From: JBBDSH01 sp040905045
GTDB taxonomy: Bacteria > Pseudomonadota > Gammaproteobacteria > Eutrophobiales > Eutrophobiaceae
Direction of reading: 5' to 3'
Assembly (NCBI GenBank): GCA_040905045.1
Contig: JBBDSH010000099.1
Location: 8,478-72,477, forward strand
DNA length: 64,000 nucleotides
Shown: positions 16,264 through 26,742 of the stretch, piece after piece
How positions within the stretch are numbered: the first letter of the stretch is position 1
Layout of the letters: each line of letters begins with the position of its first letter
Notes under the pieces: generated by a model
Databases searched by the model: none
Told to the model about the DNA's origin: nothing
What the model saw: only the letters and a program-made list of their open reading frames with translations
Made by a program: the position numbers and the translations under genes

Positions 16264-19200
16264 GTTCGCCTGCTACGGACATCAGTAAAAAATCGGAGCC
16301 GGAAGTCTCGACGCCGCCTCGTTTTATCACCGCGGCCAGCCTGTTTGACGGCCATGATGCCGCCATCAATGTTATGCGGCGGATCCTGCAGAGCGCCGGC
16401 GCCGAGGTCATTCACCTGGCGCATAACCGATCCGTGCGTGAAGTCGTGGACGCCGCGCTGCAGGAAGACGTGCAGGCCATTGCCGTCAGCTCTTACCAGG
16501 GCGGGCACGTGGAATATTTCAAGTACATGATCGACATGCTGCGCGAGCATGGCGCGGATCATATCAAGGTATTCGGCGGCGGCGGTGGTGTGATCGTGGC
16601 GGACGAAATCCGGGAATTGCAGGAATACGGCGTCACCCGCATCTATTCCCCGGCGGACGGACAGAAGCTCGGACTGCAGGGCATGATCCACGACATGATC
16701 GAGCGTTGCGATCCGGCATCCGCGGTGTCTGTTTCTATCGATACCGCCGGACTGAAGGATGACTGGCATGCACTGGCCCGTTTGATCACGACGCTGGAGA
16801 ACGATGCGGCGGGCGATAAGCTGCGGGACAGAATTAATGAACCGGCCGATAAGGCATCTCTGCCGGTTCTGGGTATTACCGGCACCGGCGGTGCGGGCAA
16901 GTCATCGCTGACCGATGAAATCATCCGCCGCTTCCGGCTTGATCATGAGGACGGGCTGCGGATTGCGGTGCTGGCGATTGATCCAACCCGGCGCAAAACC
17001 GGCGGCGCCCTGCTCGGTGATCGAATCCGCATGAACGCCATCTATTCCTCCAACATTTATATGCGATCCATCGCCAACCGGGGCAGCGGTTCCGAGATCC
17101 CGGCTTACGTCAGGGATATTATCAATGCCCTCAAGCTCGCCGCTTTCGATCTGGTGATCGTGGAAACGCCGGGCATCGGCCAGGGCGATGCCGGTATCGT
17201 GCCGTTCGTGGGTACCTCGCTGTACGTCATGACACCGGAATTCGGCGCCGCCAGTCAGCTGGAAAAGATCGACATGCTGGATTACGCCGATGCGGTGGCC
17301 ATCAACAAGTTCGACCGCAAGGGCGGGGAGGATGCGTTGCGCGACGTGGCCAAGCAGATGCAGCGCAACCGCGAGGCATTCTCCACGTCCCCCGATGACA
17401 TGCCGGTATTCGGTACCATTGCTTCCCGCTTCAACGACGACGGCGTGACCGCACTCTATCAGCATCTGTTGAAATTGACGGGCCTGAACGAGACCGCCGG
17501 AGAAGGGCGGTTGCCGCCGGTGACGATTAAAAGTTCGTCGGAAAAAACCATTATCGTGCCCCAGAACCGGCAGCGGTACCTGGCAGAAATCGCCGAAACC
17601 TGCCGCGAGTACCGCCGCTTTGTCATGGAGCAGGCCGCTATCGCGCGGCAAAGACAGCAGCTGACGGCGAGCAGGTCAATGCTGCAGGAGTCGGGCAAAG
17701 ACGCCGGTGAACTGGATGACCTGATTGCCGAACGCGAACAGCGTCTGGACGCGGAAACCGCCGCGCTCCTGGAAGAGTGGCCGCAACTCAGGGAAAGCTA
17801 TCAGGGCGACGAATATGTATTCCGGGTCAGGGACAGGGAAGTACGCTCGAAACTGACCAATACGACTCTGTCGGGTACGAAAATCCCCAGGGTGGTACTG
17901 CCGAAGTACGAGGATCACGGTGAACTGCTGCGCTGGCTGATGCTGGAAAACGTCCCCGGGCGGTTTCCCTTTACCGCCGGCGTGTTTCCCCTCAAACGGG
18001 AAGGCGAGGATCCGACGCGCATGTTCGCCGGCGAGGGGGACCCCTTCCGTACCAACCGGCGTTTCAAGGGCCTGTCGGAATTTTCCGAGGCCAAGCGGCT
18101 GTCCACGGCGTTTGATTCTGTCACGTTGTACGGCTTCGATCCGGACGAACGCCCCGATATCTACGGCAAGATCGGAACATCCGGTGTTTCCGTGGCAACA
18201 CTGGATGACATGAAAGTCCTGTACGACGGCTTTGATCTGTGCAGCCCGACCACGTCCGTCTCCATGACCATCAACGGGCCGGCACCGACCATTCTGGCCA
18301 TGTTCCTGAACACCGCCATTGATCAGCAGGTGGACCGGTTCAGGGAGGAAAACGGCCGCGAACCGGACGCGGAGGAGTATCAGGAATTCCGCAGCCGTGC
18401 GCTGCAAAGCGTCCGCGGTACGGTGCAGGCGGACATACTGAAAGAGGACCAGGGGCAGAATACCTGCATATTCTCCACCGAGTTCAGTCTCAAGATGATG
18501 GGAGACATTCAGGAATATTTCGTGGAAAACAATGTCCAAAATTTTTATTCCGTCTCCATATCCGGCTATCACATCGCCGAGGCCGGCGCCAATCCCATAA
18601 CCCAGCTGGCCCTGACCCTGTCCAACGGTTTTACCTATGTGGAAACCTATCTGGCCAGGGGTATGCATATCGATGATTTCGCCCCGAACCTGTCGTTCTT
18701 CTTCTCCAACGGCATGGACCCGGAATACACGGTTCTTGGCCGCGTCGCCCGGCGCATCTGGGCCACGGCCATGCGCAACAAATACGGCGGCAACGAACGC
18801 AGCCAGAAGCTGAAATACCATATCCAGACATCCGGCCGATCACTGCACGCCCAGGAGATGTCCTTCAACGATATTCGTACCACCCTGCAGGCGTTGATAG
18901 CCATCTACGACAACTGCAACAGCCTGCATACCAATGCCTATGACGAGGCCATTACCACACCGACGGAGGAGTCGGTCCGTCGCGCGGTGGCCATTCAGAT
19001 GATCATCAACAAGGAATGGGGACTGGCGAAGAACGAAAACCCGAGCCAGGGATCGTTCATCATCGAGGAGCTTACCGACCTGGTGGAAGAAGCCGTCCTC
19101 ATGGAATTTGAAAAGCTCTCCGAGCGGGGTGGTGTTCTCGGTGCCATGGAAACCGGTTATCAGCGCGGCAAGATCCAGGAGGAATCCCTGTACTACGAAC

Positions 19201-19511
19201 ACAAGAAGCATGACGGCAGTCTGCCTATCATCGGCGTCAATACGTTCCTGAATCCGAAAGGTGACGAAGAAGTGGAGGTGGAGCTGTCCCGGGCAACCGA
19301 AGAGGAAAAGCAGGGCCAGATCCGCCGCCTGCGTGAATTCCAGCAACGCAACGCCTCTGAGTCGGATCAGGCGTTACGCAGGCTCCAGGAGGCGGTCATC
19401 AATAATGAAAACGTCTTTGCCGAGCTCATGGATACCGTGCGCTGTTGCTCCCTGGGACAGATCACCGGAGCGTTTTTCAAAGTCGGCGGCGAATATCGCC
19501 GGAATATGTAA
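16260..19511 (+). CDS. icmF: Fused isobutyryl-CoA mutase IcmF (B12-binding, G-protein chaperone and mutase domains)
   Basis: A 1083-residue adenosylcobalamin-dependent acyl-CoA mutase with a built-in MeaB-like GTPase, interconverting isobutyryl-CoA and n-butyryl-CoA (some family members act on isovaleryl/pivalyl-CoA). The N-terminal cobalamin domain has [11 protein letters not shown] with lower-axial His32 and the [12 protein letters not shown] loop; the GTPase P-loop GTGGAGKSS starts near residue 204, with the switch region [10 protein letters not shown] after it; the C-terminal half is the TIM-barrel mutase domain with [15 protein letters not shown] and [10 protein letters not shown]. Length and domain order match IcmF. 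It overlaps tetR by four bases and is followed by a BtuF-like gene. Whether the substrate is isobutyryl, isovaleryl or pivalyl-CoA cannot be settled by eye. Confidence 0.95.
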   Translation: MSSPATDISKKSEPEVSTPPRFITAASLFDGHDAAINVMRRILQSAGAEVIHLAHNRSVREVVDAALQEDVQAIAVSSYQGGHVEYFKYMIDMLREHGADHIKVFGGGGGVIVADEIRELQEYGVTRIYSPADGQKLGLQGMIHDMIERCDPASAVSVSIDTAGLKDDWHALARLITTLENDAAGDKLRDRINEPADKASLPVLGITGTGGAGKSSLTDEIIRRFRLDHEDGLRIAVLAIDPTRRKTGGALLGDRIRMNAIYSSNIYMRSIANRGSGSEIPAYVRDIINALKLAAFDLVIVETPGIGQGDAGIVPFVGTSLYVMTPEFGAASQLEKIDMLDYADAVAINKFDRKGGEDALRDVAKQMQRNREAFSTSPDDMPVFGTIASRFNDDGVTALYQHLLKLTGLNETAGEGRLPPVTIKSSSEKTIIVPQNRQRYLAEIAETCREYRRFVMEQAAIARQRQQLTASRSMLQESGKDAGELDDLIAEREQRLDAETAALLEEWPQLRESYQGDEYVFRVRDREVRSKLTNTTLSGTKIPRVVLPKYEDHGELLRWLMLENVPGRFPFTAGVFPLKREGEDPTRMFAGEGDPFRTNRRFKGLSEFSEAKRLSTAFDSVTLYGFDPDERPDIYGKIGTSGVSVATLDDMKVLYDGFDLCSPTTSVSMTINGPAPTILAMFLNTAIDQQVDRFREENGREPDAEEYQEFRSRALQSVRGTVQADILKEDQGQNTCIFSTEFSLKMMGDIQEYFVENNVQNFYSVSISGYHIAEAGANPITQLALTLSNGFTYVETYLARGMHIDDFAPNLSFFFSNGMDPEYTVLGRVARRIWATAMRNKYGGNERSQKLKYHIQTSGRSLHAQEMSFNDIRTTLQALIAIYDNCNSLHTNAYDEAITTPTEESVRRAVAIQMIINKEWGLAKNENPSQGSFIIEELTDLVEEAVLMEFEKLSERGGVLGAMETGYQRGKIQEESLYYEHKKHDGSLPIIGVNTFLNPKGDEEVEVELSRATEEEKQGQIRRLREFQQRNASESDQALRRLQEAVINNENVFAELMDTVRCCSLGQITGAFFKVGGEYRRNM

Positions 19512-19547
19512 CTTTGTTGTATTGCAATCAATAGTGGAACAGCAGCA

Positions 19548-20393
19548 ATGTCTGAAGGTACCGAACTGTTTACCGATGCAGCAGGGCGCCGCCATCACCC
19601 GGCGCGGAATGATTGCCGTATCGTTTCACTGGTTCCGAGCCTGACCGAACTGCTGTTAGATCTGGGGCTGGATGAACACCTGGTCGGACGCACGGGATTC
19701 TGTATCCATCCGCGGGACGTTGTAAAGGCAATCCCGAAGGTCGGCGGTACCAAGGACGTGAATATTGGAAAGGTACTGGATCTCGATCCCACGCATGTGG
19801 TTGTGAATATCGATGAGAATCGCCGCGAGACCGTCGAACGGCTGGCGGAGACTGTTCCGAATATCATCGTCACGCATCCCTGCGTCCCGGAAGACAATAT
19901 CGATTTATACAAATTGATGGGCGGGATTTTCGGAAAACATGCCGAGGCCTCGGAACTGGTGACCGGTTTTCGTAAGGAGCTGGATGCCCTGCATGAATTG
20001 CGCGGGGAATTGCTGCAGTCACACGTGCTTTATCTGATCTGGCGGTCTCCGTGGATGACGGTATCCGCCGATACCTATATCGCCGGCATGCTGTCGCTGA
20101 TCAATTGGATTACGGTCTATCCGGAAACCGGCGGACGTTATCCGGTGATTGAGGATCTTGAAGCAACCGCCGCCGGCGTGGACCGGATACTGCTGAGCAG
20201 CGAGCCTTACCGGTTCCGGGAAAAACACGTGCGCGAATGCAGGGAAAAAGTGCCGTCCGCCGGTGTCATGCTTGTGGACGGCGAACTGCTGTCCTGGTAC
20301 GGCAGCCGCGCGGTGCGGGGGTTACGCTACCTGGGTGAGCTGGCAAGAACCGGCCGGGGAAGATCGAATGAGCATGATCTCACCCTGCATTAA
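19548..20393 (+). CDS. BtuF-like cobalamin/metal-binding protein lacking a signal peptide
   Basis: A 281-residue protein with the two-lobed helical-backbone fold of periplasmic B12- and siderophore-binding proteins: RIVSLVPSLTELLLDLGLDE in lobe one, the strand VGGTKDVNIGKVLDLDPTHV, and a long linking helix KLMGGIFGKHAEASELVTGF. Unlike BtuF it begins MSEGTELFTDAAGRRHHPAR with no signal peptide or lipobox, so it should stay in the cytoplasm. It follows the B12-dependent icmF by 36 bases, which suggests a role in cobalamin handling for the mutase, though direct evidence is lacking. No BtuC/BtuD transporter genes are nearby. The downstream DUF1289 gene overlaps its 3' end by 26 bases. Confidence 0.82.
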   Translation: MSEGTELFTDAAGRRHHPARNDCRIVSLVPSLTELLLDLGLDEHLVGRTGFCIHPRDVVKAIPKVGGTKDVNIGKVLDLDPTHVVVNIDENRRETVERLAETVPNIIVTHPCVPEDNIDLYKLMGGIFGKHAEASELVTGFRKELDALHELRGELLQSHVLYLIWRSPWMTVSADTYIAGMLSLINWITVYPETGGRYPVIEDLEATAAGVDRILLSSEPYRFREKHVRECREKVPSAGVMLVDGELLSWYGSRAVRGLRYLGELARTGRGRSNEHDLTLH

Positions 20394-20553
20394 TGTCTGC
20401 CGGATGGATCCCGATACTCAATTGTGCCGGGGTTGCCGGCGCAGCATGGACGAGATCGCCCGCTGGGCGGGTATGGAGGAACGGGAACGGAACCGGATCA
20501 TGAAGGAATTACACAATCGTTCACATAAAAAACACGAGATAACAGAAGGGTGA
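20368..20553 (+). CDS. DUF1289 small cysteine protein
   Basis: A 61-residue DUF1289 protein. Its motif SPCINVCRMD...LCRGCRRSMDEIARW carries the four conserved cysteines, probably a small metal or cluster site, and the typical aromatic C-terminal half. The start is ATG 20368, inside the end of the BtuF-like gene, with a second ATG two codons later. Its stop overlaps the first possible start of the next gene. The function of the family is unknown; it is often encoded beside unrelated metabolic genes. Confidence 0.88.
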   Translation: MSMISPCINVCRMDPDTQLCRGCRRSMDEIARWAGMEERERNRIMKELHNRSHKKHEITEG

Positions 20554-22685
20554 CGACATTGAACCAGAGTCCTGTTGATTACAAGATATCCGACGGCATT
20601 GCCATTATCAGTCTGAACCACCCGCCGGTGAATTCCCTGGGCCATGCCCTGCGTTCGGCCATCAAGGTGAATCTGGATCGCGCCGTGGACGATCCGGACG
20701 TATCGGCCATCCTCGTCACGGGCAATGATGCGATGTTCTCGGCCGGTGCCGATATTACCGAATTCGACAGCGGGCCTTTCTGGGAAGAGCCGGCGTTATA
20801 CGAGTTGTGCAACCACCTGGAGGCCTGTCCCAAGTTGCTGGTGTTTGCCCTGAACGGCACCACCATGGGCGGTGCACTGGAGCTGGCCCTGACCGGGGAT
20901 TACCGCCTGGCCGCTCCCGGCGCTCTCCTGGGGCAACCGGAAGTCACACTCGGCATTATTCCGGGAGCCGGTGCCACCCAGAGGCTGCCGCGCCGCATTG
21001 ATCCGAAGGTGGCGCTGGACATGATCGTCACCGGCAAGCCCATTACCGCGGAGAAGACGCGGGAACTGGGCCTGGTGGATTTGATTGCGGAAGCGGAGGC
21101 GAATTTCCGCGCTGCCGCCATCAACTATGTTCAATCATTGCTTCAGGAAAATGCCCCCAGGCGTCGCTGCCCGGATCTGCCACAGCCGGAGAACGTGTTG
21201 ACAGAGGAATACCTGTCGGAATTCCGCCAGGCCATGGCAAAACAGCTTCACGGGTTTTACGCCCCCGAACAGGCCATCCTGGCGGTGGAGGCGGCCTGCC
21301 GCCTGCCCCTGTCCGAAGGGCTGGACTACGAAATGGATCGGTTCAAGGCCTGTATCGATACCCCGCAGCACCGGGCACAGAAGCATCTGTTTTTCGCCGA
21401 ACGCGCGGCGAAAAAGATCCCGGGTGTCACGAAGGACCATCAACCGCGACGGATCGACAAAGTCGGTGTGATCGGTTCCGGCACCATGGGCGGCGGCATT
21501 TCCATGAGTTTTCTGGCCGCCGGCATCCCGGTGATCCTGGTGGATATCTCCGATGAAGCCCTGCAGAAGGGCCTCGACAGAATAAAGTCCAACTATGCCG
21601 GTTCCGTCAAACGCGGACGCCTGTCCCAGGAGCAGGTGGATCGACAGTTATCCCTGTTGCAGACGACGACGGAATACGCGCCGTTGTCCGACGCGGACCT
21701 GGTCATCGAGGCAGTCTTCGAAAAGTTCGATCTCAAGGAAAAGGTTTTCCGGGAACTGGATCAGGTCTGCAAGGCCGGCGCCGTTCTCGCCAGCAATACC
21801 TCGACGCTGGATCTGAACAGGCTGGCCGGGTTTACGTCCCGTCCCTCTGATGTCGTCGGCATGCACTTTTTCAGTCCCGCCAATATCATGCGCCTGCTGG
21901 AAGTGGTGCGCGGCGAACAGACCGCGCCGGACGTGCTCGCGACCGTTCTGGAGGTGGCTCGCCGGGTCAAGAAACTGCCCATCGTGGTCGGTGTCTGTTA
22001 TGGCTTCGTCGGCAACCGCATGCTGGAGCCCTACATGCGCGAGGCACAGCGCCTTGTTCTGGAAGGCGCGGAGCCGGCGCAGGTGGACAGGGTTTTGTCC
22101 GGATTCGGTCTGGCCATGGGCCCCATCACCATGATGGACATGATCGGTCTGGATGTTCTGTATCTCATGCGTGAAGGCAACCGGGATGCCATCGCCCACG
22201 ATGCCAGTTATGCCGTCATCGGTGACGAACTCTACAAGATGGGGCGTTACGGCCAGAAGACCGGCCGCGGCTATTACGTCCACGAGGGGCGCAAGCAGGA
22301 AGACGATCCCGAGCTGACGCAAATGGCGGAACGCCTGGCCGGCGAACTGGGCGTCGAAAGGCACAACATCGAGGACAAGGAAATCCTGGAGCGTTGTCTG
22401 TATCCTCTTATCGACGAGGGCGCGTGTATCCTGGAAGAAGGCATCGCCTACCGTTCCGGTGATATCGATCTCATCTACACCAACGGTTACGGTTTCCCGG
22501 TATGGCGCGGCGGCCCCATGCACTACGCCGGCGAAATCGGCCTGGAGCCGATCGTCACGGCGTTGAACCATTACCGGGAAGCCTTGGGCGAGTACGGCGA
22601 GATGTGGTTCCGGCCCTCGGAGCTGTCCACGAAACTGGCCGCTGCCGGGCAGATGTTCACGGACTATGAAGAGCAGAGTAAATAG
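20550..22685 (+). CDS. Bifunctional enoyl-CoA hydratase / 3-hydroxyacyl-CoA dehydrogenase (FadB/FadJ-like)
   Basis: A protein of about 711 residues that hydrates trans-enoyl-CoA and oxidises the resulting 3-hydroxyacyl-CoA. The N-terminal crotonase domain (1-200) has [12 protein letters not shown] and [13 protein letters not shown] with the oxyanion-hole pattern; a Rossmann NAD domain starts near 304 with [15 protein letters not shown], and two 3HCDH C-terminal repeats follow. GTG 20550 overlaps the stop of the DUF1289 gene, but TTG 20559 is spaced better from the AGAAGG ribosome site, so the true start is one of these non-ATG codons. No FadA thiolase follows it, unlike fadBA operons; the thiolase at 14161 may serve. 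It is probably co-transcribed with icmF and upstream of etfBA. Confidence 0.93.
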   Translation: MTTLNQSPVDYKISDGIAIISLNHPPVNSLGHALRSAIKVNLDRAVDDPDVSAILVTGNDAMFSAGADITEFDSGPFWEEPALYELCNHLEACPKLLVFALNGTTMGGALELALTGDYRLAAPGALLGQPEVTLGIIPGAGATQRLPRRIDPKVALDMIVTGKPITAEKTRELGLVDLIAEAEANFRAAAINYVQSLLQENAPRRRCPDLPQPENVLTEEYLSEFRQAMAKQLHGFYAPEQAILAVEAACRLPLSEGLDYEMDRFKACIDTPQHRAQKHLFFAERAAKKIPGVTKDHQPRRIDKVGVIGSGTMGGGISMSFLAAGIPVILVDISDEALQKGLDRIKSNYAGSVKRGRLSQEQVDRQLSLLQTTTEYAPLSDADLVIEAVFEKFDLKEKVFRELDQVCKAGAVLASNTSTLDLNRLAGFTSRPSDVVGMHFFSPANIMRLLEVVRGEQTAPDVLATVLEVARRVKKLPIVVGVCYGFVGNRMLEPYMREAQRLVLEGAEPAQVDRVLSGFGLAMGPITMMDMIGLDVLYLMREGNRDAIAHDASYAVIGDELYKMGRYGQKTGRGYYVHEGRKQEDDPELTQMAERLAGELGVERHNIEDKEILERCLYPLIDEGACILEEGIAYRSGDIDLIYTNGYGFPVWRGGPMHYAGEIGLEPIVTALNHYREALGEYGEMWFRPSELSTKLAAAGQMFTDYEEQSK

Positions 22686-22736
22686 ATGTTCCGGATTCCG
22701 TTATACCCGGCTGAGCGAGGAGACAGCAGATTCATG

Positions 22737-22835
22737 GAGGACGGGTTCATGGTGTTTTCGCTCCCCGGGCCATCCCTGGCCCGGTCCCGCGTTCATCCAT
22801 GGCGCTAGTCGCTCCAACACCATGAACCCGTCCTC
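22737..22835. repeat. Palindromic element with nested hairpin between fadB-like and etfB
   Basis: Perfect 20-base arms (22737-22756 and 22816-22835, GAGGACGGGTTCATGGTGTT and its complement) enclose a nested hairpin CGGGCCA-TCCC-TGGCCCG. The nested hairpin with a TCCC loop recalls that of the element at 13252-13381, although the arms differ. It occupies most of the 207-base spacer and could form a terminator or a processing site ahead of etfB. Confidence 0.85.
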
Positions 22836-22892
22836 TCGTCCCTTGTTAACACATTGAATCATCGAGAAAGAAGATAAACCGGAGTCAAGCGA

Positions 22893-23642
22893 ATGAAACT
22901 ACTCGTCCCCGTCAAACGCACCATCGACGCCAACGTGCGCGTCAGCGTGAAGAAAGACGGCAGCGGTATCGACACCGCCAACGTCAAGATGGCCATGAAC
23001 CCGTTCTGCGAGATCGCGGTGGAAGAGGCCATCCGCCTGAAGGAAGCCGGCCAGGCGGAGGAAGTGGTGCTGGTATCTATCGGCACCGGCAAGTGTGAAG
23101 AAGTGCTGCGCAGCGGCCTGGCCATGGGCGCGGATCGTGCCCTGCTGGTGGAAAGCGATGCCGAACTGCAGCCCCTGGGCGTGGCAAAAGCCCTCAAGGC
23201 CGTGGTGGAAAAGGAATCCCCGGACCTGGTGATCCTGGGCAAGCAGGCCATCGACGACGATAATAACCAGACCGGCCAGATGCTGGCGGCCTTGTTGAAC
23301 TGGCCGCAGGGGACCTTTGCCTCGAAGGTGGAACCCGGCGAGGGCAAGGTGACGGTCACGCGCGAAGTGGATGGCGGCCTGGAGACATTGACTCTTAAAC
23401 TGCCGGCGGTGATCACCACCGATCTGCGCCTGAACAAACCGCGCTACATCAAGCTGCCCAACATCATGAAGGCGAAGAAAAAACCACTGGATCGTCTCAG
23501 CCCCGATGATTTGCAGGTGGATCTGACTCCCCACCTGAAAGTCACGAATGTGGCCGAACCGCCGGCGCGCAGCGGCGGTGTCAGGGTGGAAAACGTTCAG
23601 GAACTGGTGGACAAACTGCACAACGAAGCGAAGGTGATTTGA
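22893..23642 (+). CDS. etfB: Electron transfer flavoprotein subunit beta
   Basis: A 249-residue EtfB, the AMP-binding small subunit of ETF that accepts electrons from acyl-CoA dehydrogenases. Recognisable are [17 protein letters not shown], the [19 protein letters not shown] segment and the family signature beginning [25 protein letters not shown] site precedes ATG 22893. The stop is one base before the start of etfA, so the subunits are translated together. With several acyl-CoA dehydrogenases and ETF:quinone oxidoreductase in the window it forms a complete electron path from acyl-CoA to quinone. Confidence 0.97.
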   Translation: MKLLVPVKRTIDANVRVSVKKDGSGIDTANVKMAMNPFCEIAVEEAIRLKEAGQAEEVVLVSIGTGKCEEVLRSGLAMGADRALLVESDAELQPLGVAKALKAVVEKESPDLVILGKQAIDDDNNQTGQMLAALLNWPQGTFASKVEPGEGKVTVTREVDGGLETLTLKLPAVITTDLRLNKPRYIKLPNIMKAKKKPLDRLSPDDLQVDLTPHLKVTNVAEPPARSGGVRVENVQELVDKLHNEAKVI

Positions 23643-23643
23643 T

Positions 23644-24588
23644 ATGAGCGTTCTGGTCATTGCCGAACACGATAACCAATCCTTGTCGGCCTCGGTATTA
23701 CCGACTGTGACTGCGGCCACGCAATTGGGCGAGGACATTACCCTGCTGGTGGCGGGCCATGACTGTGGTGGAGTGGCCGATGCGGCCGCGCAAATCCCGG
23801 GGGTGAGCCGCGTCCTGCTGGCCGACGCCGCCCATTACGAACACGGCCTGGCCGAGGAACTGACGCCGTTAATCGTCAACGCGGCAACCGACTACGCTTA
23901 TATCCTGGCGCCGGCAACCACGTTCGGCAAGAACCTGCTGCCGCGGGTGGCGGCGTTGCTGGACGTGGCGCAAATATCGGACATCGTCAAAGTGATCGAT
24001 GGCGAGACCTTCGAGCGGCCCGTCTACGCCGGTAACGCCATCGCCACGGTGCAGAGTTCTGATGCGGTAAAGGTGATGACGGTACGGACCACGGCGTTCG
24101 ACCCGGCCACAACAAGTGGCGGGTCGGCGTCGGTCGAGACCCTGGAAGCCACCGAGCCGGTGGGTTTGTCGGAATTTGTCGGCCGGGACTACAGCGAGTC
24201 CGACCGGCCGGATCTGGCCACGGCCCGTGTCGTGATTTCCGGTGGCCGCGGCCTGGGCACGGCAGAGAACTTCAAACTGCTGGAGGCCATCGCCGACAAG
24301 CTGGGCGCAGCCATCGGCGCCTCACGCGCGGCGGTGGACGCCGGCTACGTGCCCAACGACTACCAGGTAGGCCAGACCGGCAAGATCGTCGCCCCGGACC
24401 TGTATATTGCGGTGGGGATTTCCGGTGCCATTCAGCACCTGGCCGGCATGAAGGACAGCAAGGTGATCGTGGCCATCAACAAGGACGAAGAGGCACCCAT
24501 CTTCGAGGTGGCGGATTACGGTCTGGTGGCGGATCTGTTCGAGGCGTTGCCGGAGTTTTCAAAAGCGCTGGATGAATTGGATAATTAA
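23644..24588 (+). CDS. etfA: Electron transfer flavoprotein subunit alpha
   Basis: A 314-residue EtfA, the FAD-carrying large subunit. The C-terminal FAD domain shows the family signature: [40 protein letters not shown] and [20 protein letters not shown] followed by [20 protein letters not shown]. The N-terminal domain is of the usual length. It starts one base after the etfB stop. A hairpin repeat follows its stop and separates it from the convergent acyl-CoA dehydrogenase gene. Confidence 0.97.
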   Translation: MSVLVIAEHDNQSLSASVLPTVTAATQLGEDITLLVAGHDCGGVADAAAQIPGVSRVLLADAAHYEHGLAEELTPLIVNAATDYAYILAPATTFGKNLLPRVAALLDVAQISDIVKVIDGETFERPVYAGNAIATVQSSDAVKVMTVRTTAFDPATTSGGSASVETLEATEPVGLSEFVGRDYSESDRPDLATARVVISGGRGLGTAENFKLLEAIADKLGAAIGASRAAVDAGYVPNDYQVGQTGKIVAPDLYIAVGISGAIQHLAGMKDSKVIVAINKDEEAPIFEVADYGLVADLFEALPEFSKALDELDN

Positions 24589-24607
24589 TACTGAACGATT
24601 CGCAGTC

Positions 24608-24704
24608 GTAGGGTGGGTTGAGCGAACAACGCTCAACCCACCGGAATGGATGATTCTTCAATGGTGGGTTTCGCGCCTGAAGGGCGGCGCTCTACCCACC
24701 CTAC
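24608..24704. repeat. GTAGGGTGGG...CCCACCCTAC inverted repeat
   Basis: The outer arms GTAGGGTGGGT and ACCCACCCTAC bracket two inner GTGGGTT/AACCCAC hairpins. The element lies between the convergent etfA and acyl-CoA dehydrogenase genes, a typical place for a bidirectional terminator. Shorter relatives occur at 7209 and 13141. Confidence 0.85.
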
Positions 24705-24741
24705 GGCTATTGTGCGAACCGGGAAAAGATTTCCACTGCAA

Positions 24742-26529
24742 TCAGAACTGATCGATCTCCAGTCCCATCATACTGTCACTGCCCGCCTGAATGGACTGCA
24801 GGTAATAATGTGAACGGGTCAGTATGTGCTCGGCGTAAAAGCGGGCGGTGGTAATCTTGGCCGAATAAAACACGGCTGATTCGTCATTACTTTCCAGATG
24901 TGCCGCCGCCTTCAGGCTTGCCCGGGCCATCTGCCAGCCGCCCAGGACGGTACCGGTGAGCATCAGAAAATGATAGGAAGCGGCGCCGGCGTTGTGTTCA
25001 TTTTTGTCATGATTGGCAAGCAGCCAGTCGGCGGCCTCTTCCAGGTGTTTGATTCCGGCTTCGAAATGCCGGTGAATGATCCGGATATCGTTGTTCCCGC
25101 TGTCGGCAAGCTGCGGCATCAATTCCCTGATTTCACCCAGAAGACGCTGCAGTACGGCGCCCTTGTCTCGCAGGAGCTTGCGTTCCGCCAGATCCCGCGC
25201 CTGGATGCCGGTGGTGCCCTCGTAAATGTTCGTGATGCGGGCGTCGCGGAAAAACTGCGCCGCCCCGGTTTCTTCCACGTAGCCCATGCCGCCGTGCACC
25301 TGGATTCCCAGGGAAGTGAGTTCCTGGGCCAGTTCCGTGCACCAGGCCTTAACTACGGGGGTCAACAGGGCGAAGTTTTCCTTGTGTTGTTGTCGAAGCT
25401 TTTCGTCCTGCGCGTGGTGCTTGTAATCCAGAGAGGCCGCGGTGATGTAACACAGGGCGCGCATTGCCTCGGTCCCGGCCTTCATGGTCATGAGCATACG
25501 GCGCACGTCCGCATGGTGGATGATGGTGGCTCTGTCATCCTTGCCTGGAATCCTTCCCTGGATCCTTTCCTTCGCATACTCGAGGGCATGCTGATAGGCC
25601 CGTTCACTGATGCTGAGTCCCTGCATCCCCACGGCCAGGCGGGCGTGGTTCATCATGGTGAACATGCAGGCGACGCCGTTGTTTTCCTCACCCACCAGGT
25701 AGCCTGTGGCGCCGCCGTTCTCGCCGAAGCTCATGACGCAGGTGGGACTGGCGTGGATACCCAGCTTGTGTTCCAGGGAGACGGCGTGCAGATCGTTGCG
25801 CTCGCCCGGGGTTCCGTCTTCCCCGGGCAGGAATTTGGGCACCAGGAACAGGGAGATACCCTTGATCCCCGGCGGCGCGTCGGGCAGTCGGGCCAGCACC
25901 AGGTGCACGATATTGTCGGCCATGTCGTGATCGCCCCAGGTAATAAAGATCTTCTGGCCGCTTATCCGATACTGATCGCCGTCCGGGACGGCTTTGGTTT
26001 TGATGACCGCCAGATCGGAACCCGCCTGGGGTTCGGTGAGATCCATGGCGCCGGTCCATTCGCCGGAAACGAGCCGGGGGGTGTAAAGCTCGTTGAGTTC
26101 CTTCGAGGCGTGATTTTCCAGCAGTTCGATGGCGCTTTCCGTCAGCATGGGGCAGAGGGCGAAGGACATATTGGCCGAGTGCCACATTTCATTCACCGCC
26201 GCACCCAGCAGCTGGGGCAGGCCCTGGCCGCCGTGATCGGGGTTGCAAGGCAGGCTTTGCCAGGCCGATTCCACAAAGACGCGGTAGGCATCGGCAAAGC
26301 CTTCCGGGGTCACAACCTCGCCGTCCACCAGGCGGCTGCCGGTTTCGTCGCCGGGCTGATTCAGAGGCGCCAGGACCTCGGCGGCATTGTCCGCAGCCTC
26401 GTCCAGTACTGCATTAATAATGTCAGGGGTGGCTTCCTCATAGGCCGGCAGAGTGGCGATGTCCGCCAGCCCGGCCAGTTCCTGCAGGGCGAAGCGGATG
26501 TCCGCCAGGGGTGCGCTGTAGTCACTCAT
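24742..26529 (-). CDS. Acyl-CoA dehydrogenase with extra C-terminal domain (DmdC/FadE5-like)
   Basis: A 595-residue acyl-CoA dehydrogenase of the large type with an N-terminal extra helical region and a C-terminal domain of about 130 residues. FAD/substrate motifs MDLTEPQAGSDLAVI and KIFITWGDHDM are present, and the catalytic Glu is intact in TNIYEGTTGIQARDL. The C-terminal helix ends DSMMGLEIDQF, a usual terminus for this class. It acts on acyl-CoAs, with DmdC acting on 3-methylmercaptopropionyl-CoA, but substrate cannot be inferred. It is divergent from the MDR gene at 26743; the 213-base spacer contains the second copy of the 21-base operator. Confidence 0.95.
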   Translation of the reverse strand: MSDYSAPLADIRFALQELAGLADIATLPAYEEATPDIINAVLDEAADNAAEVLAPLNQPGDETGSRLVDGEVVTPEGFADAYRVFVESAWQSLPCNPDHGGQGLPQLLGAAVNEMWHSANMSFALCPMLTESAIELLENHASKELNELYTPRLVSGEWTGAMDLTEPQAGSDLAVIKTKAVPDGDQYRISGQKIFITWGDHDMADNIVHLVLARLPDAPPGIKGISLFLVPKFLPGEDGTPGERNDLHAVSLEHKLGIHASPTCVMSFGENGGATGYLVGEENNGVACMFTMMNHARLAVGMQGLSISERAYQHALEYAKERIQGRIPGKDDRATIIHHADVRRMLMTMKAGTEAMRALCYITAASLDYKHHAQDEKLRQQHKENFALLTPVVKAWCTELAQELTSLGIQVHGGMGYVEETGAAQFFRDARITNIYEGTTGIQARDLAERKLLRDKGAVLQRLLGEIRELMPQLADSGNNDIRIIHRHFEAGIKHLEEAADWLLANHDKNEHNAGAASYHFLMLTGTVLGGWQMARASLKAAAHLESNDESAVFYSAKITTARFYAEHILTRSHYYLQSIQAGSDSMMGLEIDQF

Positions 26530-26666
26530 TATCGGATCCGAAATTCTAATCTATTGAAAATAAAGAAGTAATTTGAATGGGCCCTGCGAACAATCATCCC
26601 ATGGCGATGGTTTCGCAGAATACGGCCAACCAAGCGGCAGTATTTCTTTCCAGAGCATTATGATAT

Positions 26667-26687
26667 ACTTGCTTGAAACAAACAAGT
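26667..26687. promoter_or_regulatory. Palindromic operator, probable TetR-family site (site 2)
   Basis: The 9-base arms ACTTGCTTG and CAAACAAGT with spacer AAA form an inverted repeat, extended on both sides by TAT / ATA to 12-base arms. Arm length, spacer and sequence match site 1 at 15546-15566. It lies in the divergent promoter of the DmdC-like acyl-CoA dehydrogenase and the MDR reductase, 56 bases before ATG 26743. Confidence 0.78.
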
Positions 26688-26742
26688 ATATATTTTCCAT
26701 TTTTATCAATGAGTTAGTAACTTTCAGGTAGGCAGAAGTGCA

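Noticed and set aside
24898..26571. Long reading frame of over 500 codons on the opposite strand of the DmdC-like acyl-CoA dehydrogenase
   Set aside because: It is a mirror frame produced by high third-position GC; the minus-strand frame has all dehydrogenase motifs.
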